Shown here piece after piece: positions 24,115-33,202 of a stretch of 64,000 nt of DNA. Source of the stretch: Micromonospora siamensis (GTDB lineage Bacteria; Actinomycetota; Actinomycetes; Mycobacteriales; Micromonosporaceae); assembly GCF_900090305.1 (NCBI RefSeq), contig NZ_LT607751.1, positions 4,030,001 through 4,094,000 on the forward strand. Reading direction: 5' to 3'. The notes under the pieces are model-generated. The model did not search any database. It had not been told where the DNA came from and saw only the letters and a program-made list of their open reading frames with translations. A program made the position numbers and the translations under genes. Each line of letters begins with the position of its first letter. Positions within the stretch are counted from its first letter, which is position 1.

Positions 24115-25692
24115 TCACACCAGGTTCCGGCGCACCAGCAGCCGCAGCGCGACGTACCCCGGCACCACCGGGATCCAGAAGCTGGCCAGCCGGTAGACCA
24201 GCACGCCGGCCACCGCCGTCACCACCGGTATCCCGGCCAGCAGCAGACCGGAGACCAGGGCCGCCTCGGTGGCGCCGAGGCCGCCCGGGGTGGGGGCCGC
24301 CGTGGCCACCCCCTCCCCCACGATGCACACCAGCACCACCGCGGGCACCGGCGCCAGCGCCACCGGCAGCCCCACGGCCAGCAGGGCGAACCAGAGACAG
24401 GCGCCGTAGGAGAGGGTGAGGCCGACGCTCACCAGGATCAACCGGCGGATCCGCCCGCTGTGCCGCAGCACCCGTACCGCGTCGGCGACCTGGTGGCGCG
24501 CGGACCGTATCCGGGCGCGCAGCCGGGGCACGGCGAGCGCCGCCGCCACCAGCGCCAGCACCCCCGACGCGACCAGGAGCACGGTCGTGGACCGGGTGGC
24601 CGCCACGGTGAGGTGGCGGCCGGTGGTCCGGGCGAACGGCAGCAGCACCGGCAGCAGCAGGACCACCGACAGGACGCCGGCCACCCGGGTCACCGCGACC
24701 GCCGTGGCCGCCGCCGGCACCGACAGCCCTCGCCGACGCAGATACCGCACGCCGAGCGCGACGCCGCCGACGCTGCCGGGCGCGACCCGGTTCGCGAAGG
24801 CGGCGGCGACCTGCACCAGCACCGTCTCCCGCAGCGGCACCCGCTCGGCGGTGGCGAGCCGCAGCGCGGCGGCGCTGAGCGGGTAGGTGGCGGCGGCGGC
24901 GAGCAGGGTGGCCGCGGCCCATCCCGGTCGGGCGTGCGCCAGCGTGTGCGCGGCGAGCCGGACCTGGGCGAGCTGGTGCAGCAGGAGGTACGCCAGCGCG
25001 CCCAGCATCACCAGCAGGAAGACGTCCCGCCGGCCGTACCGGCCCAGCCACCCCTGGCGGCCGGTAGGGCGGTCCGGGTGCCCCTCCGCTGCGGGGTGGC
25101 CGGGCAGCAGCCGGGTCAGGCCGGCCGAGAACCAGCCGACCAGCGCCCCGCCCAGCACGTCGACCGGCAGGTGCGCGCCGACGTGGATCCGGGCGAGGCC
25201 GACCGCCGCGACGGCCACCCAGACCGGCCAGCGCCACCGCCGGGGCAGGGTGGGGGCCAGCACCAGACCCAGCGCGGTCACCACCGCCACGTGGCCGGAG
25301 GGGTAGCCGTAGCCGTCGGGTACGTGGGCGGGCAGGCGGACGTCGGGCAGGTATCCGGCCGGCCGTCGGCGGGCCACCACCGACCGGATCAGCACCGCCG
25401 ACCAGTAGCCCAGGTTGCCCGCGAGCAGCAGGTCCCGGGCCAGGCGGAACCGCCGGGCGGCGGTCGCCGTCGCGGCCGCGACGAGGACCGCCGGGTACGA
25501 GCCGAGGGACATCACCGCCACCAGCGCCGGGGTGAACGCCGCCGGCAGCTGGTTGAGCAGCCGGAACAGGTCGCGTTCCGCGGGTCCCGGGGGGCGGTGC
25601 CGGGCCCAGAGGCTGAGCGCGGCGAGCAGACCGCCGGACACGGCCAGGCTGAGCAGGGACGCCGGGGAGGGTCGCCGGGTCCGGGCCGTCAC
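24115..25692 (-). CDS. PAP2 phosphatase fused to a LPG-synthase-TM (UPF0104) domain
   Basis: 525-residue membrane protein. Residues 1-210: PAP2 lipid phosphatase with VARRRPAGY (near 106), PSGH (near 130) and RIHVGAHLPVDVLGG (near 165-178), all three phosphatase motifs. Residues 235-525: flippase-like lysylphosphatidylglycerol-synthetase membrane domain, for example NRVAPGSVGGVALGVRYLRR and PTPGGLGATEAALVSG. The first half would release phosphate from a lipid phosphate outside, and the second half resembles proteins moving lipids across the membrane. It probably starts the glycolipid operon, 55 bp before the glycosyltransferase. Confidence 0.88.
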   Translation of the reverse strand: MTARTRRPSPASLLSLAVSGGLLAALSLWARHRPPGPAERDLFRLLNQLPAAFTPALVAVMSLGSYPAVLVAAATATAARRFRLARDLLLAGNLGYWSAVLIRSVVARRRPAGYLPDVRLPAHVPDGYGYPSGHVAVVTALGLVLAPTLPRRWRWPVWVAVAAVGLARIHVGAHLPVDVLGGALVGWFSAGLTRLLPGHPAAEGHPDRPTGRQGWLGRYGRRDVFLLVMLGALAYLLLHQLAQVRLAAHTLAHARPGWAAATLLAAAATYPLSAAALRLATAERVPLRETVLVQVAAAFANRVAPGSVGGVALGVRYLRRRGLSVPAAATAVAVTRVAGVLSVVLLLPVLLPFARTTGRHLTVAATRSTTVLLVASGVLALVAAALAVPRLRARIRSARHQVADAVRVLRHSGRIRRLILVSVGLTLSYGACLWFALLAVGLPVALAPVPAVVLVCIVGEGVATAAPTPGGLGATEAALVSGLLLAGIPVVTAVAGVLVYRLASFWIPVVPGYVALRLLVRRNLV

Positions 25693-25946
25693 CCCGGGCT
25701 ACCGGCCGGGCGTCGGTGGCCCGGCGCGGCCCACCGGCGCGGTCAGCGCCAGGCTGGAACGGTCCATGGGTCGACCATAGGCGCGGGCCGGGCGCGCGGA
25801 CCCGGCAACCGGTCAGCCGGCCGGCGAGGTCGTACGGGCCTGGTGGGCGGTGTGGTCGCCACGCGGGTGGTCGGGCAGGGCCCGGGCTCCGGCTGCTGCA
25901 CTCCCGCGCGTGGCGACGGGCGGAGGCCGGCCGCTGACCGGCCGGG
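25693..25946. other. Gene-free stretch between minus-strand genes
   Basis: I see no convincing gene or RNA. It should hold the promoter of the PAP2 fusion gene and the end of the carboxypeptidase transcript signals, but no clear box or hairpin stands out. Short open frames here lack ribosome sites. Confidence 0.4.
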
Positions 25947-27227
25947 TCAGGCGGCCCGGCGCCGGCCCGGACCGCGACGGCGCCGGCCCTGGTCCCGACG
26001 GCCCCGGACCAGGAACACCGTCACCAGCACGAACAACACCGCGCCCGCCCCGGCCGCCGCGGGCCACCACCGGCGGGTCCAGTCCTCGGCGGCCCGGTAC
26101 GCCGCCACCGGCCCCGGGGTGTCGGCCGGGTCGGGCTCGGTCGCGGCCGGTCGCGGCGAGGCGGCCGGTGCCGCCTGTTCCGCGGTCAGCTCCCCCGGCT
26201 CCACCAGCCGGCCCACGGAGGCGTCCTTCGGCAGGGAGAAGCCCCAGTCGAGCAGGGCGGCCCCCTGCTTCCAGCCGGCCAGCGGATAACGTTCCGCGCC
26301 GAGCAGCGTCACCACCAGCCGCCGGCCGTCGCGTTGCGCCGCACCGACGTAGGTGTGCCGGGCCAGCTCGGTGAAGCCGGTCTTGCCGCCCAGCGCCCCC
26401 GGGTAGTTGTAGATGAGCTTGTTCTCGTTCTGGATCTGGAAACCGGTCTGCTTCAGCGCCGGCTGGGCCGGGATCGTCGTGTTGCGGGTCAACGCGTACC
26501 GACGGAAGTCGGGGATGGCGAAGCACGCCCGACCGATCAGCGCCAGGTCGTACGCGCTGGTGAACTGGCCCTTGCCGTCCAGCCCGGAGGGGGTCACCGC
26601 GTGGGTCTGCAACGCGCCGAGCTCGCGGGCCCTGTCGTTCATCGCCTTGACGCCGGCGGGCACCGAGCCGGCGCCGAGCCGGGCCAGCAGGTTGGCCGCC
26701 TCGTTACCGGAGTTGAGCAACAGCCCCAGCCACAGGGTCTCCACCCGGTAGCGACCGCCCTGCACCAGGCCGACCGCCGAGCTGCCCGGTTCGATGTCCA
26801 GATCGGGCCGGGTGACGGTGGCCAGTTGTTTCGGGTCGAGCTTCGGCATCATGGTCGCCGCCAGCAGCAGCTTCTGGGTGCTGGCGGGGGTGCCGTACTC
26901 GTGCGGGCCGCAGGCGCCGAGCACCGCGCCGCTGTCCAGGTCGGCGACCACCCAGGAGGTCGCGGTGAGCGGCGGCGGGCTGGGCGCCCCGGGCGGGACG
27001 ATCAGCCCGGGGGTGGCCAGGGCGTCGCCGCCCACCCGCTGCGCCTCGGGCACCGCGGGCGGCGGCACCGGTCGGGGCGGCCGGTCCGCCTTCGGCGGCA
27101 CCGTGTGCGGGCACGGCACCGGTGTGCCGGCCGGCGCCGCGGCGGCCCGCGGGCCGGCGACCGCCGGGACCGGCGTCGTCGTGAGTACGGCGGCGGTGAC
27201 CGCGGCTGCCAGGGCCCGTCCTCTCAT
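25947..27227 (-). CDS. Secreted D-alanyl-D-alanine carboxypeptidase (peptidase S11), second copy
   Basis: 426 residues, close paralogue of the gene at 4095-5423. Signal peptide MRGRALAAAVTAAVL, Pro-rich linker, then VVADLDSGAVLGACGPHEY, STQK (near 112), SGN (near 172) and GGKTG (near 281). A C-terminal membrane helix (GAGAVLFVLVTVFLV) is followed by a basic tail. It trims D-Ala from stem peptides and limits cross-linking. The ATG at 27227 fits the signal peptide and has TACCCT 8 nt upstream, suggesting a leaderless message. A longer frame to 27311 has no support. Unlike its paralogue, it uses CTG rather than TTA before GGKTG. Confidence 0.93.
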   Translation of the reverse strand: MRGRALAAAVTAAVLTTTPVPAVAGPRAAAAPAGTPVPCPHTVPPKADRPPRPVPPPAVPEAQRVGGDALATPGLIVPPGAPSPPPLTATSWVVADLDSGAVLGACGPHEYGTPASTQKLLLAATMMPKLDPKQLATVTRPDLDIEPGSSAVGLVQGGRYRVETLWLGLLLNSGNEAANLLARLGAGSVPAGVKAMNDRARELGALQTHAVTPSGLDGKGQFTSAYDLALIGRACFAIPDFRRYALTRNTTIPAQPALKQTGFQIQNENKLIYNYPGALGGKTGFTELARHTYVGAAQRDGRRLVVTLLGAERYPLAGWKQGAALLDWGFSLPKDASVGRLVEPGELTAEQAAPAASPRPAATEPDPADTPGPVAAYRAAEDWTRRWWPAAAGAGAVLFVLVTVFLVRGRRDQGRRRRGPGRRRAA

Positions 27228-27235
27228 GGGTGAGG

Positions 27236-27241
27236 AGGGTA
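27236..27241 (-). promoter_or_regulatory. Putative -10 box of a leaderless transcript
   Basis: TACCCT on the minus strand, 8 nt before ATG 27227, with no ribosome site in between. Same geometry as the paralogous carboxypeptidase gene (TAGCCT, 8 nt). Confidence 0.45.
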
Positions 27242-27288
27242 GCGGGGAAGATCGTGTGGGGGGTGACCCACCCCGGCGTGGCGGGCGA

Positions 27289-27618
27289 TCAACCTGGCAG
27301 CGCCGTGCCACCGGAGTTGAGATGGAACGCCCGCTCCTCGGCGACCTCCCGGGCCCGCAGGAACCGGGTCGTCCACTCCGGATCGGCCTGCGGGATCCGG
27401 TCCACGACGTGCTCGTCGAGCGGGCCGCCGCCGTGGCGGGGCAGCAGCCCCACCGCGACGACCGTGTACCCGTCCCGGCCGTAGTGCACCACCTGCCACC
27501 GGGCCGAGCGGGCGGCCCGCCGGTCCACCGCCCGGCCCACCGCGAGGCAGAGCGGCAGGACCGCGAGAACCAGCGGGAGGAGCAGGATCAGCGCCCGCAC
27601 CGCGCCACCCCCCCTCAC
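27289..27618 (-). CDS. Small single-pass membrane protein
   Basis: 109 residues of unknown function. A strong N-terminal helix (ALILLLPLVLAVLPLCLAV) is followed by a soluble part with VVHYGRDGYTVVAVGLLP, ending near LNSGGTALPG. GTG 27618 overlaps the stop of the SPFH gene (GTGA at 27615-27618), which supports both the start and co-expression. It may be a partner of that membrane-scaffold protein. Confidence 0.7.
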   Translation of the reverse strand: MRGGGAVRALILLLPLVLAVLPLCLAVGRAVDRRAARSARWQVVHYGRDGYTVVAVGLLPRHGGGPLDEHVVDRIPQADPEWTTRFLRAREVAEERAFHLNSGGTALPG

Positions 27619-28643
27619 TTCAACGGTACGGTGGCTCCGGCGCCCGGCGCGTACGTGGTGACGCCGGGCGGCAACGCCTTGATGATGTCGATCTGCGCGC
27701 AGGCGGAGCAGGCGTTGTAGCCCTGCTGACGGGTCTTGTTCGCGTCGGCCTCGGCCCGGGCCTGGGCCACCTTGGCCTGGGCCTCGCTGACCGCCGCGTA
27801 CGCCGCCTGGGCCTTGTTGACCGCCTCCTGGACGGCCTGCGGCAGGGTCACCCGGGCCAGGTTGAACTTTATGCCCTCGAAGAAGTCGCCGCCGAGCATC
27901 TCGGCGAGGTCCTTGGGCAGGCTCTCGTTGACCGCCTCCTGGACCTTGGCGATGTTGGTGTTGTTGGCCTGTCCCGCCGCGTCCGGGTCGCCCGGGCCGG
28001 TGGCCGGGGCGCGCTGGGCGCCGTTCTGCACCAGGGCGCAGCTGGAGACCAGCTCCGCGCAGCGGAACTTGCTGATCTGGATACGCAGGTCGTTGTCGAT
28101 GACCGGCCGGACGATCGCGTCGAGGAAGCTGCTCCAGCCCTCGTCCCCGTCGTAGGCGTAGCGCAGGGTGCCGTCGACGCCGCGGAACTGCCGGGTGCCG
28201 AACTTGGTGTCGAACTGCGCGAGCGCCTTGGCGTCCAGGTTGAGGGTGAAGTAGATGGTGCCCTCGATGCCCATCTCCACGCCGTCGCTGGAGGGGGTGT
28301 TCACCACGTCCACGCCGGTCTTGTCGCCCCGGGCGGGGTCGGCGGTGATGGTGTAGAACCGCTGCTGGGCCGGGTAGCGGTGCATGGTGGAGTAGAGCCC
28401 GGTCCAGGTGCGCGCCGAGCCGGCCGGCACCACCTGGCGGACCCGGTTGTCGTCGAGCCAGCCGCCGTTGCGCACCACGCCGACCTCACCGCCGGCGGTC
28501 TTGTCGAAGCCGCTGACCAGCGCGCCGACGGCGACGATCAGCACGAGCACCGCGGCCAGCACCGATCCGACGATCGCGAACGCCCGGGACGGCACCCCGG
28601 ACGGCATTCCGGCCGGCGGCCGGCGGTACTGCGGCGTGTTCAT
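27615..28643 (-). CDS. SPFH/band 7 (prohibitin-like) membrane protein
   Basis: 342 residues. One membrane helix near 20-45 (FAIVGSVLAAVLVLIVAV) precedes an SPFH domain (GEVGVVRNGGWLDDNRVRQV, TADPARGDKTGVDVVNTPS). Then comes a helical, Ala/Glu/Gln-rich segment (about 275-315, AYAAVSEAQAKVAQARAEAD) typical of coiled-coil oligomerisation. The C-terminus has a CSAC pair. Such proteins form ring-like assemblies and organise membrane domains or proteases. ATG 28643 follows GGGGAGG. It is coupled to the small membrane protein downstream. Confidence 0.88.
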   Translation of the reverse strand: MNTPQYRRPPAGMPSGVPSRAFAIVGSVLAAVLVLIVAVGALVSGFDKTAGGEVGVVRNGGWLDDNRVRQVVPAGSARTWTGLYSTMHRYPAQQRFYTITADPARGDKTGVDVVNTPSSDGVEMGIEGTIYFTLNLDAKALAQFDTKFGTRQFRGVDGTLRYAYDGDEGWSSFLDAIVRPVIDNDLRIQISKFRCAELVSSCALVQNGAQRAPATGPGDPDAAGQANNTNIAKVQEAVNESLPKDLAEMLGGDFFEGIKFNLARVTLPQAVQEAVNKAQAAYAAVSEAQAKVAQARAEADANKTRQQGYNACSACAQIDIIKALPPGVTTYAPGAGATVPLK

Positions 28644-28704
28644 GGTGGACCTCCCCGACGTGGCGGGCGTCGCCCGCGCTCCGGGATCAGGTTGACAGCC
28701 CCCG

Positions 28705-29145
28705 TCAAGCCGCCGGCTCGGTCCCCGGCGGCGGCAGGGAGCGCAACCAGCGCCGCTGCCACGGGGTCTCGACGGCCCGCGGGTGGTAGTGGGCACGGAC
28801 CCAGGTCACCGCCTGCCCGACCGGCAGCCCGTCCAGCACGGCCAGCGCCGCCAGCGCCGTCCCGGTCCGGCCGATGCCGCCCCGGCAGGCCACCTCGACC
28901 CGCTCGCCGGCGTGGGCCCGGCGCAACGCCTCGCCCAGCGCGTCCAGCGCGTCGGCGCGGTCCACCGGGATCCAGAAGTCGGGCCACCGCACCCGCCGCG
29001 ACGGCCACGCCGGCGCCGGCCCGTCGACGAGCAGCAGGGTGAAGTCGGCGGGCGAGGCGGCTCTGCGGGCCGGCCGGCCGCGTACCTCCGCCCCGCCCGG
29101 CAGCACCACCACACCCGTCCGATCCGACCACGCGGCGACAGCCAT
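28705..29145 (-). CDS. Dual-specificity/PTP-fold protein phosphatase
   Basis: 146 residues. The signature ACRGGIGRTG (Cys and Arg of the CX5R loop, near 92-98) is the phosphate-binding loop of cysteine phosphatases. The rest is short for the family, and the upstream part (WSDRTGVVVLPGGAEVRGR) resembles small actinobacterial members. The target is unknown. Start uncertain: ATG 29145 gives a compact protein but has no good ribosome site; GTG 29229 would add 28 low-complexity residues. Confidence 0.8.
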   Translation of the reverse strand: MAVAAWSDRTGVVVLPGGAEVRGRPARRAASPADFTLLLVDGPAPAWPSRRVRWPDFWIPVDRADALDALGEALRRAHAGERVEVACRGGIGRTGTALAALAVLDGLPVGQAVTWVRAHYHPRAVETPWQRRWLRSLPPPGTEPAA

Positions 29146-29263
29146 TCCGTCATCGTGCCAGTGGCCGGCGCGCGCCGGGGGGACGCACGGGGACGCCCGC
29201 CGGATCTCGTCGATCCGGCGGGCGTCCACCGTTCACCAGGGAAGGAGAAACGTGCGGTGGCGG

Positions 29264-29911
29264 TCAGCTCTCCAGCCGACGGCGCCGCCAGACCATGGTC
29301 GCCAGGACCATGACCGCGCCCGCACCCAGCAGGCCGCCGCCGATCTTCATCGGGGTGCCGAGGCTGGCACCGGTGACCGGCAGGTGGTGCGGCGGCCGGT
29401 GGGGCGGCCGGTGGGGCGGCGGTCCCGGAGTGACGGTCACGCTGGCGCTGGCCGTACGCCCGGACGAGTTGCCACGCGCGGTGAACGTCCACAGCCCCGG
29501 CCGGGTCACCCGGTACTTGAAGGTGAACGAGCCGCTGCCGTCGACCTGCACGGTGAACCGTCGCGGCGGGTTGTTGCCGGTGAGCGAGGACCCGGGGGTC
29601 GGGGCCTGCTGCTGGTAGGCGACGGCGGCCATCGTGACGGTCGTACCGTCGCTGCGGCGCGCCGCGGCCGGCGCGGCGACGGGCAGGCCGCCGACCGTGA
29701 CGGTGATGGTCGCGATCTCGCCGGGCAGGAAGCCGGTGCCGACGCCGGTGACGATGGTCCCGGGAGTCGTCGACGACGGCGTGACCGTGAGCGTCGGCGG
29801 CGTGGGGACGTAGTCCGGCGGCGGCTGTGGCTGCGCGCCGAGTGCGGCGCCGGGCGCCGCCGCCACGGCCAGCCCCGCCGTGAGCGCCAAGATTATGCGG
29901 GATAGCCGCAT
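29264..29911 (-). CDS. LPxTG-anchored surface protein with Pro/His spacer
   Basis: 215 residues. Signal peptide (MRLSRIILALTAGLAVAAA), one Ig-like beta domain (TLTVTPSSTTPGTIVTGVGT to about 150), then a PPHRPPHRPPHH spacer made of 12-bp tandem repeats. It ends in a sortase signal: LPVTG, a hydrophobic helix and RRRR. It should be covalently fixed to the cell wall by a class E-like sortase. ATG 29911 has AGGAGGG upstream. Codons in the signal peptide (ATA, ATC, TTG) are unusual for this genome. The sortase itself is not in the window. Confidence 0.87.
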   Translation of the reverse strand: MRLSRIILALTAGLAVAAAPGAALGAQPQPPPDYVPTPPTLTVTPSSTTPGTIVTGVGTGFLPGEIATITVTVGGLPVAAPAAARRSDGTTVTMAAVAYQQQAPTPGSSLTGNNPPRRFTVQVDGSGSFTFKYRVTRPGLWTFTARGNSSGRTASASVTVTPGPPPHRPPHRPPHHLPVTGASLGTPMKIGGGLLGAGAVMVLATMVWRRRRLES

Positions 29912-29924
29912 GATGGATTCCCTC

Positions 29925-31703
29925 CTACTGTTCACAACTCGGTGCGGTGACAACTTGGGTGGTCCACGGGGTGGCGGTGGGTGTGGTTCTGAGCTCGGCG
30001 GCGCCCGCCGAGGTCTTGCCGGTCAGCAGACCGACGTCGAGGGTCCGGGTACGTCCGGGCGGCACCTCGACGTTGGCCACCGCGATCTGCCGGCGCCGGT
30101 CGTAGCCGCTGCCGAGGCCGATCTGCTCACCGTCGAGTCGACCGTCGACCACCGTGCCGCCGGTGGGGCTGTAGACGGAGACGAGCGTGCGGATGGTGTA
30201 CGGGTCGCCCGACCGACCCAGCCCCAGGACCGACTTGCTGAGCCCGGAGGCGGGGGCCGTCGAGTGCAACGTGAAGCGCAGGCGCAGCTCGCGGCGGCCG
30301 TCGGTGCGGCAGTCGCCAACGGTGAGGGTGGCCGCGGGCCGCACGTAGTAGCCGAGCTTCGCGCCGCTGCCGTCGTTGAGGTAGACGCCGACGGTCGGTA
30401 CGGCGTCCTTCTCCGGCAGGGTGCCGGTCAGTCGGCTGTCGTCGAGCATGCGCTGCTCCTCAGGTCGGGCACTCCAGAACAATACCCGCCCTTCAGTAAT
30501 CGAACGGTCAAAAGCCGACAAAAGGGTGCGAGGGTCAACATTTCTGGTGAAAAGCGCGTCGAAGACCGCTGCGGCGGCCGCGGCGAAGTAGCCGTCCTGT
30601 TCCTCCTCGTCGAGGTCCCGGTAGGCGTCGCTGAGCAGGGTGCGTACGGCGTGGTCGCCGGTCAGCGCCGGGCCGCCGGGAACGCTGACCGTGCCGATCG
30701 CCTTGAGCAGGTACGACAGCATCACCGGGTCCACCGCCAGCACCCCGTCCACAGCGGACCCGCCGCGCCGCCGGTACATCTCCCGGTAGAGCGCGGCGGC
30801 CGTCGGGAAGTGCGGGGTGAGGTTGACGTCGGCGGGGTACATGCCGGGCAAGTCGTTCCAGAGCGCCCGGGTCTGCGCGGGAACCTCCAGCGGCGGAACG
30901 AACCGACCGATCTTGGCGCTGGTGCCCTGCTCCACCATCCTGATCCGGCCACCCTCCGCGCGGATCACCGCGTAGGCGCCGAACATCCCGCCGGTGGCCC
31001 GCAGCTCCGCCAGGTTCTGCGACAGCAGGAGGTAGCTGCGGGGGCCGTCCGCGCCGAGCAGCGGCGGCAGCAGCTTCGCGCCCCGGTCGGCCGCGCCGGT
31101 CAGCTCCGCCAGCCGGTCCATCTCGGTACTCAACGCGCCGAGCGCCTCCCGGATCTGACTGACCAGGCTTTCCTGCGGCACGGCGGCCAACCGCGCGCGG
31201 ACCTCACGGACGACGCGGTCGGCCGCGGTGAGCTCGCCCGACACGGCGGTCAGCCGGCCCAGGTCCAGTCGCCCACCGCGGGGCACCAGCGACGCCAGGT
31301 CCGTGCGCAGCAGGCTGGGAAAGGCGCCGCGGGCCAGCTCGTCGATGGCGACCGAGATCTGGCGTACGGCGTTGAGGTCGTCACCCGCCCAGGGCGCGTG
31401 CTCGCCGAGCCACCAGCCGGGGTCACCGGTCGCCGAGCGGGCCTTCGCGGACTGCTCCTGCAGGGCGGCCAGGGTGCGCTGCGCCCGGTCGACGTCGCCG
31501 GCGACCACGTCGGCGCTGAGCTCGCGGGCCAGCCCCGCCGCGTTCATCAGGTGCGCCCGGGCCTGCCAACCGCGGAAGCCGACCCAGCCGACGCCGAGCA
31601 GCACCAGCGAGCCGACGACCAGGGACGCGAGCAGGGCACGACGGATCCGCGCCCTCCTGCGCCGCCGGGACCGCCGGCGATGCGACACACCCTTCTCGGT
31701 CAC
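29925..31703 (-). CDS. DUF4012 domain-containing membrane protein
   Basis: 592 residues. Arg-rich start, one membrane helix (ALLASLVVGSLVLLGVGWVGF), a helical region, then the DUF4012 core with RSYLLLSQNLAELRATGGMFG (about residue 230-250). The family is found with actinobacterial exopolysaccharide genes; its role is not known, perhaps a scaffold or ligand of the secreted polymer. I chose GTG 31703, preceded by GGAGTGGAG; TTG 31739 would add 12 residues without a ribosome site. A 90-bp AT-richer stretch (about 30468-30556) lies inside the gene without breaking the frame. Confidence 0.85.
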   Translation of the reverse strand: MTEKGVSHRRRSRRRRRARIRRALLASLVVGSLVLLGVGWVGFRGWQARAHLMNAAGLARELSADVVAGDVDRAQRTLAALQEQSAKARSATGDPGWWLGEHAPWAGDDLNAVRQISVAIDELARGAFPSLLRTDLASLVPRGGRLDLGRLTAVSGELTAADRVVREVRARLAAVPQESLVSQIREALGALSTEMDRLAELTGAADRGAKLLPPLLGADGPRSYLLLSQNLAELRATGGMFGAYAVIRAEGGRIRMVEQGTSAKIGRFVPPLEVPAQTRALWNDLPGMYPADVNLTPHFPTAAALYREMYRRRGGSAVDGVLAVDPVMLSYLLKAIGTVSVPGGPALTGDHAVRTLLSDAYRDLDEEEQDGYFAAAAAAVFDALFTRNVDPRTLLSAFDRSITEGRVLFWSARPEEQRMLDDSRLTGTLPEKDAVPTVGVYLNDGSGAKLGYYVRPAATLTVGDCRTDGRRELRLRFTLHSTAPASGLSKSVLGLGRSGDPYTIRTLVSVYSPTGGTVVDGRLDGEQIGLGSGYDRRRQIAVANVEVPPGRTRTLDVGLLTGKTSAGAAELRTTPTATPWTTQVVTAPSCEQ

Positions 31704-31804
31704 ACCAGACTCCACTCCGAAACGGACACAATCCACCAAATGCGTCTTCCGCCGTGAACAACGATCGTCGGCCGCGAACCGGACGGATCGCCGCGGGAAA
31801 TCCC

Positions 31805-33058
31805 CTATCCGAGGGCGCGGGACTCCGCCGGGGCGGTGCCCCGCGCCGGATGCCCGGCCTCCTGCAACATCCGCTCGATCCGGTCCACCCCGGCCCGCAG
31901 CGACATCTCCCGCAGGTACGCCTCCCGGCCGCGCCGTCCCATCTCGGTCCGCGCCGCGGCCGGGATCGTGGAGGCCAGCCAGAACCGGTCCGCCAGCGCC
32001 GCCCAGTCCTCCGGCGCGCAGGACAGGCCAGCCCGGGCCCGTTCCACCAGCTCCACGGTGTCCCCGCCGGCCGACGCGACCACCGGCGCGGCGCAGCTCA
32101 GGGCGGCCTGCAGCTTCGCGGGCACGCTCCCGCGCAGCTCCGGCAGGTCCCGCAGCATGACCAGCTGATAGTCCGCCGCCGCGTAGAGATCCGGCATCTC
32201 CAGGGCGGAACGCCGCTCGACGAAGCGCACGTTGTCGGCCCGGAGCTGGTCGGCGAGCCCCCGCACCCGCCGCTCCTCCCCGCCCGAGCCGACCAGCACC
32301 AGGTCCATCCGGTCACCGAGCGCCGCCGCGGCGCGTACCGCGGTCTCCAGGCCCTGACGCCGGCCGATGGTGCCGGCGTGCATCACCACGGTGCGGTCGC
32401 CCCGGCGGACCAGGTCCCGCGCCGCCCGGGAGGGTTCCGTCGGGCGGAAGATCCGCTCGTCGGTCCAGTTGAGCACCAGTTTCACCCGGGCCGGGTCGGC
32501 GCCGGCGGACACCACCAGATCGCCCATGGCCGGCGCGGTGACCGCGATCGCGTCGGCCTCCCGGTAGATCCGGGACATCGTCGCGCCGATCCGCCCCGAC
32601 CAGCGGCCACGCTCCGCACCCTGGGTGGCCTCGTCCTCCTCCGCCCAGACGTCCTGCACGTGGAGCACGGTCGGCACCCGGCCCAGCAGCCGCAGCAGGG
32701 CGGCGGTGGCGAAGGTGGTGGGCGGTAGCTGGAAGACGTACAACGCGTCGATGTCGGCGAAGTAGCGGCGACCGGCCACCGCGACGCTGCCGGCGAAGGA
32801 GAGGTACGCGGCCATCCGGGCCCCGGCCGAGCCGTCCCCGCGGGCGTACCTGGGCACCCGCCGGACGGTGAGCCGCTCGCTGTGCGTCTGGTGCCGCCAG
32901 CGCTGCCGCCAACCGGGATAGACGTGGCCCCCGGGATAGTCCGGAAAGCCGGTGAGCACCCGCACCTCGTGACCCCGGGCGGCCAACTCCTCGGCGAGGC
33001 TGCCCGGGACGAACGCCGGCTCCGGCGGGAAGTGGTAGGACAGGACGCCGATCTTCAT
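31805..33058 (-). CDS. Glycosyltransferase family 4 (WbuB-like)
   Basis: 417 residues, GT-B fold. N-terminal domain MKIGVLSYHFPPEPAF; donor domain with HAGTIGRRQGLETAV (near 225), VLVGSGGEE, and a typical EMPDLYAAADYQLVML segment near 290. It should transfer a sugar from a nucleotide donor onto a lipid-linked glycan in exopolysaccharide synthesis. Neighbours are the DUF4012 gene (downstream) and, divergently, the phosphatase/BY-kinase pair. Confidence 0.92.
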   Translation of the reverse strand: MKIGVLSYHFPPEPAFVPGSLAEELAARGHEVRVLTGFPDYPGGHVYPGWRQRWRHQTHSERLTVRRVPRYARGDGSAGARMAAYLSFAGSVAVAGRRYFADIDALYVFQLPPTTFATAALLRLLGRVPTVLHVQDVWAEEDEATQGAERGRWSGRIGATMSRIYREADAIAVTAPAMGDLVVSAGADPARVKLVLNWTDERIFRPTEPSRAARDLVRRGDRTVVMHAGTIGRRQGLETAVRAAAALGDRMDLVLVGSGGEERRVRGLADQLRADNVRFVERRSALEMPDLYAAADYQLVMLRDLPELRGSVPAKLQAALSCAAPVVASAGGDTVELVERARAGLSCAPEDWAALADRFWLASTIPAAARTEMGRRGREAYLREMSLRAGVDRIERMLQEAGHPARGTAPAESRALG

Positions 33059-33202
33059 CGGGCACCTCCGGATCGGTCCGGCGCGGCGGACCCGGGCCCG
33101 GCGGGCGCGTCGGCATAGGATCTGGTCCGCCCCTCACCGGCCGGTCGACAGCGCGCGCCGGCCGGCGCAGTCGTCACCCCGACGCCGTCGGAAGGGGCCC
33201 CC

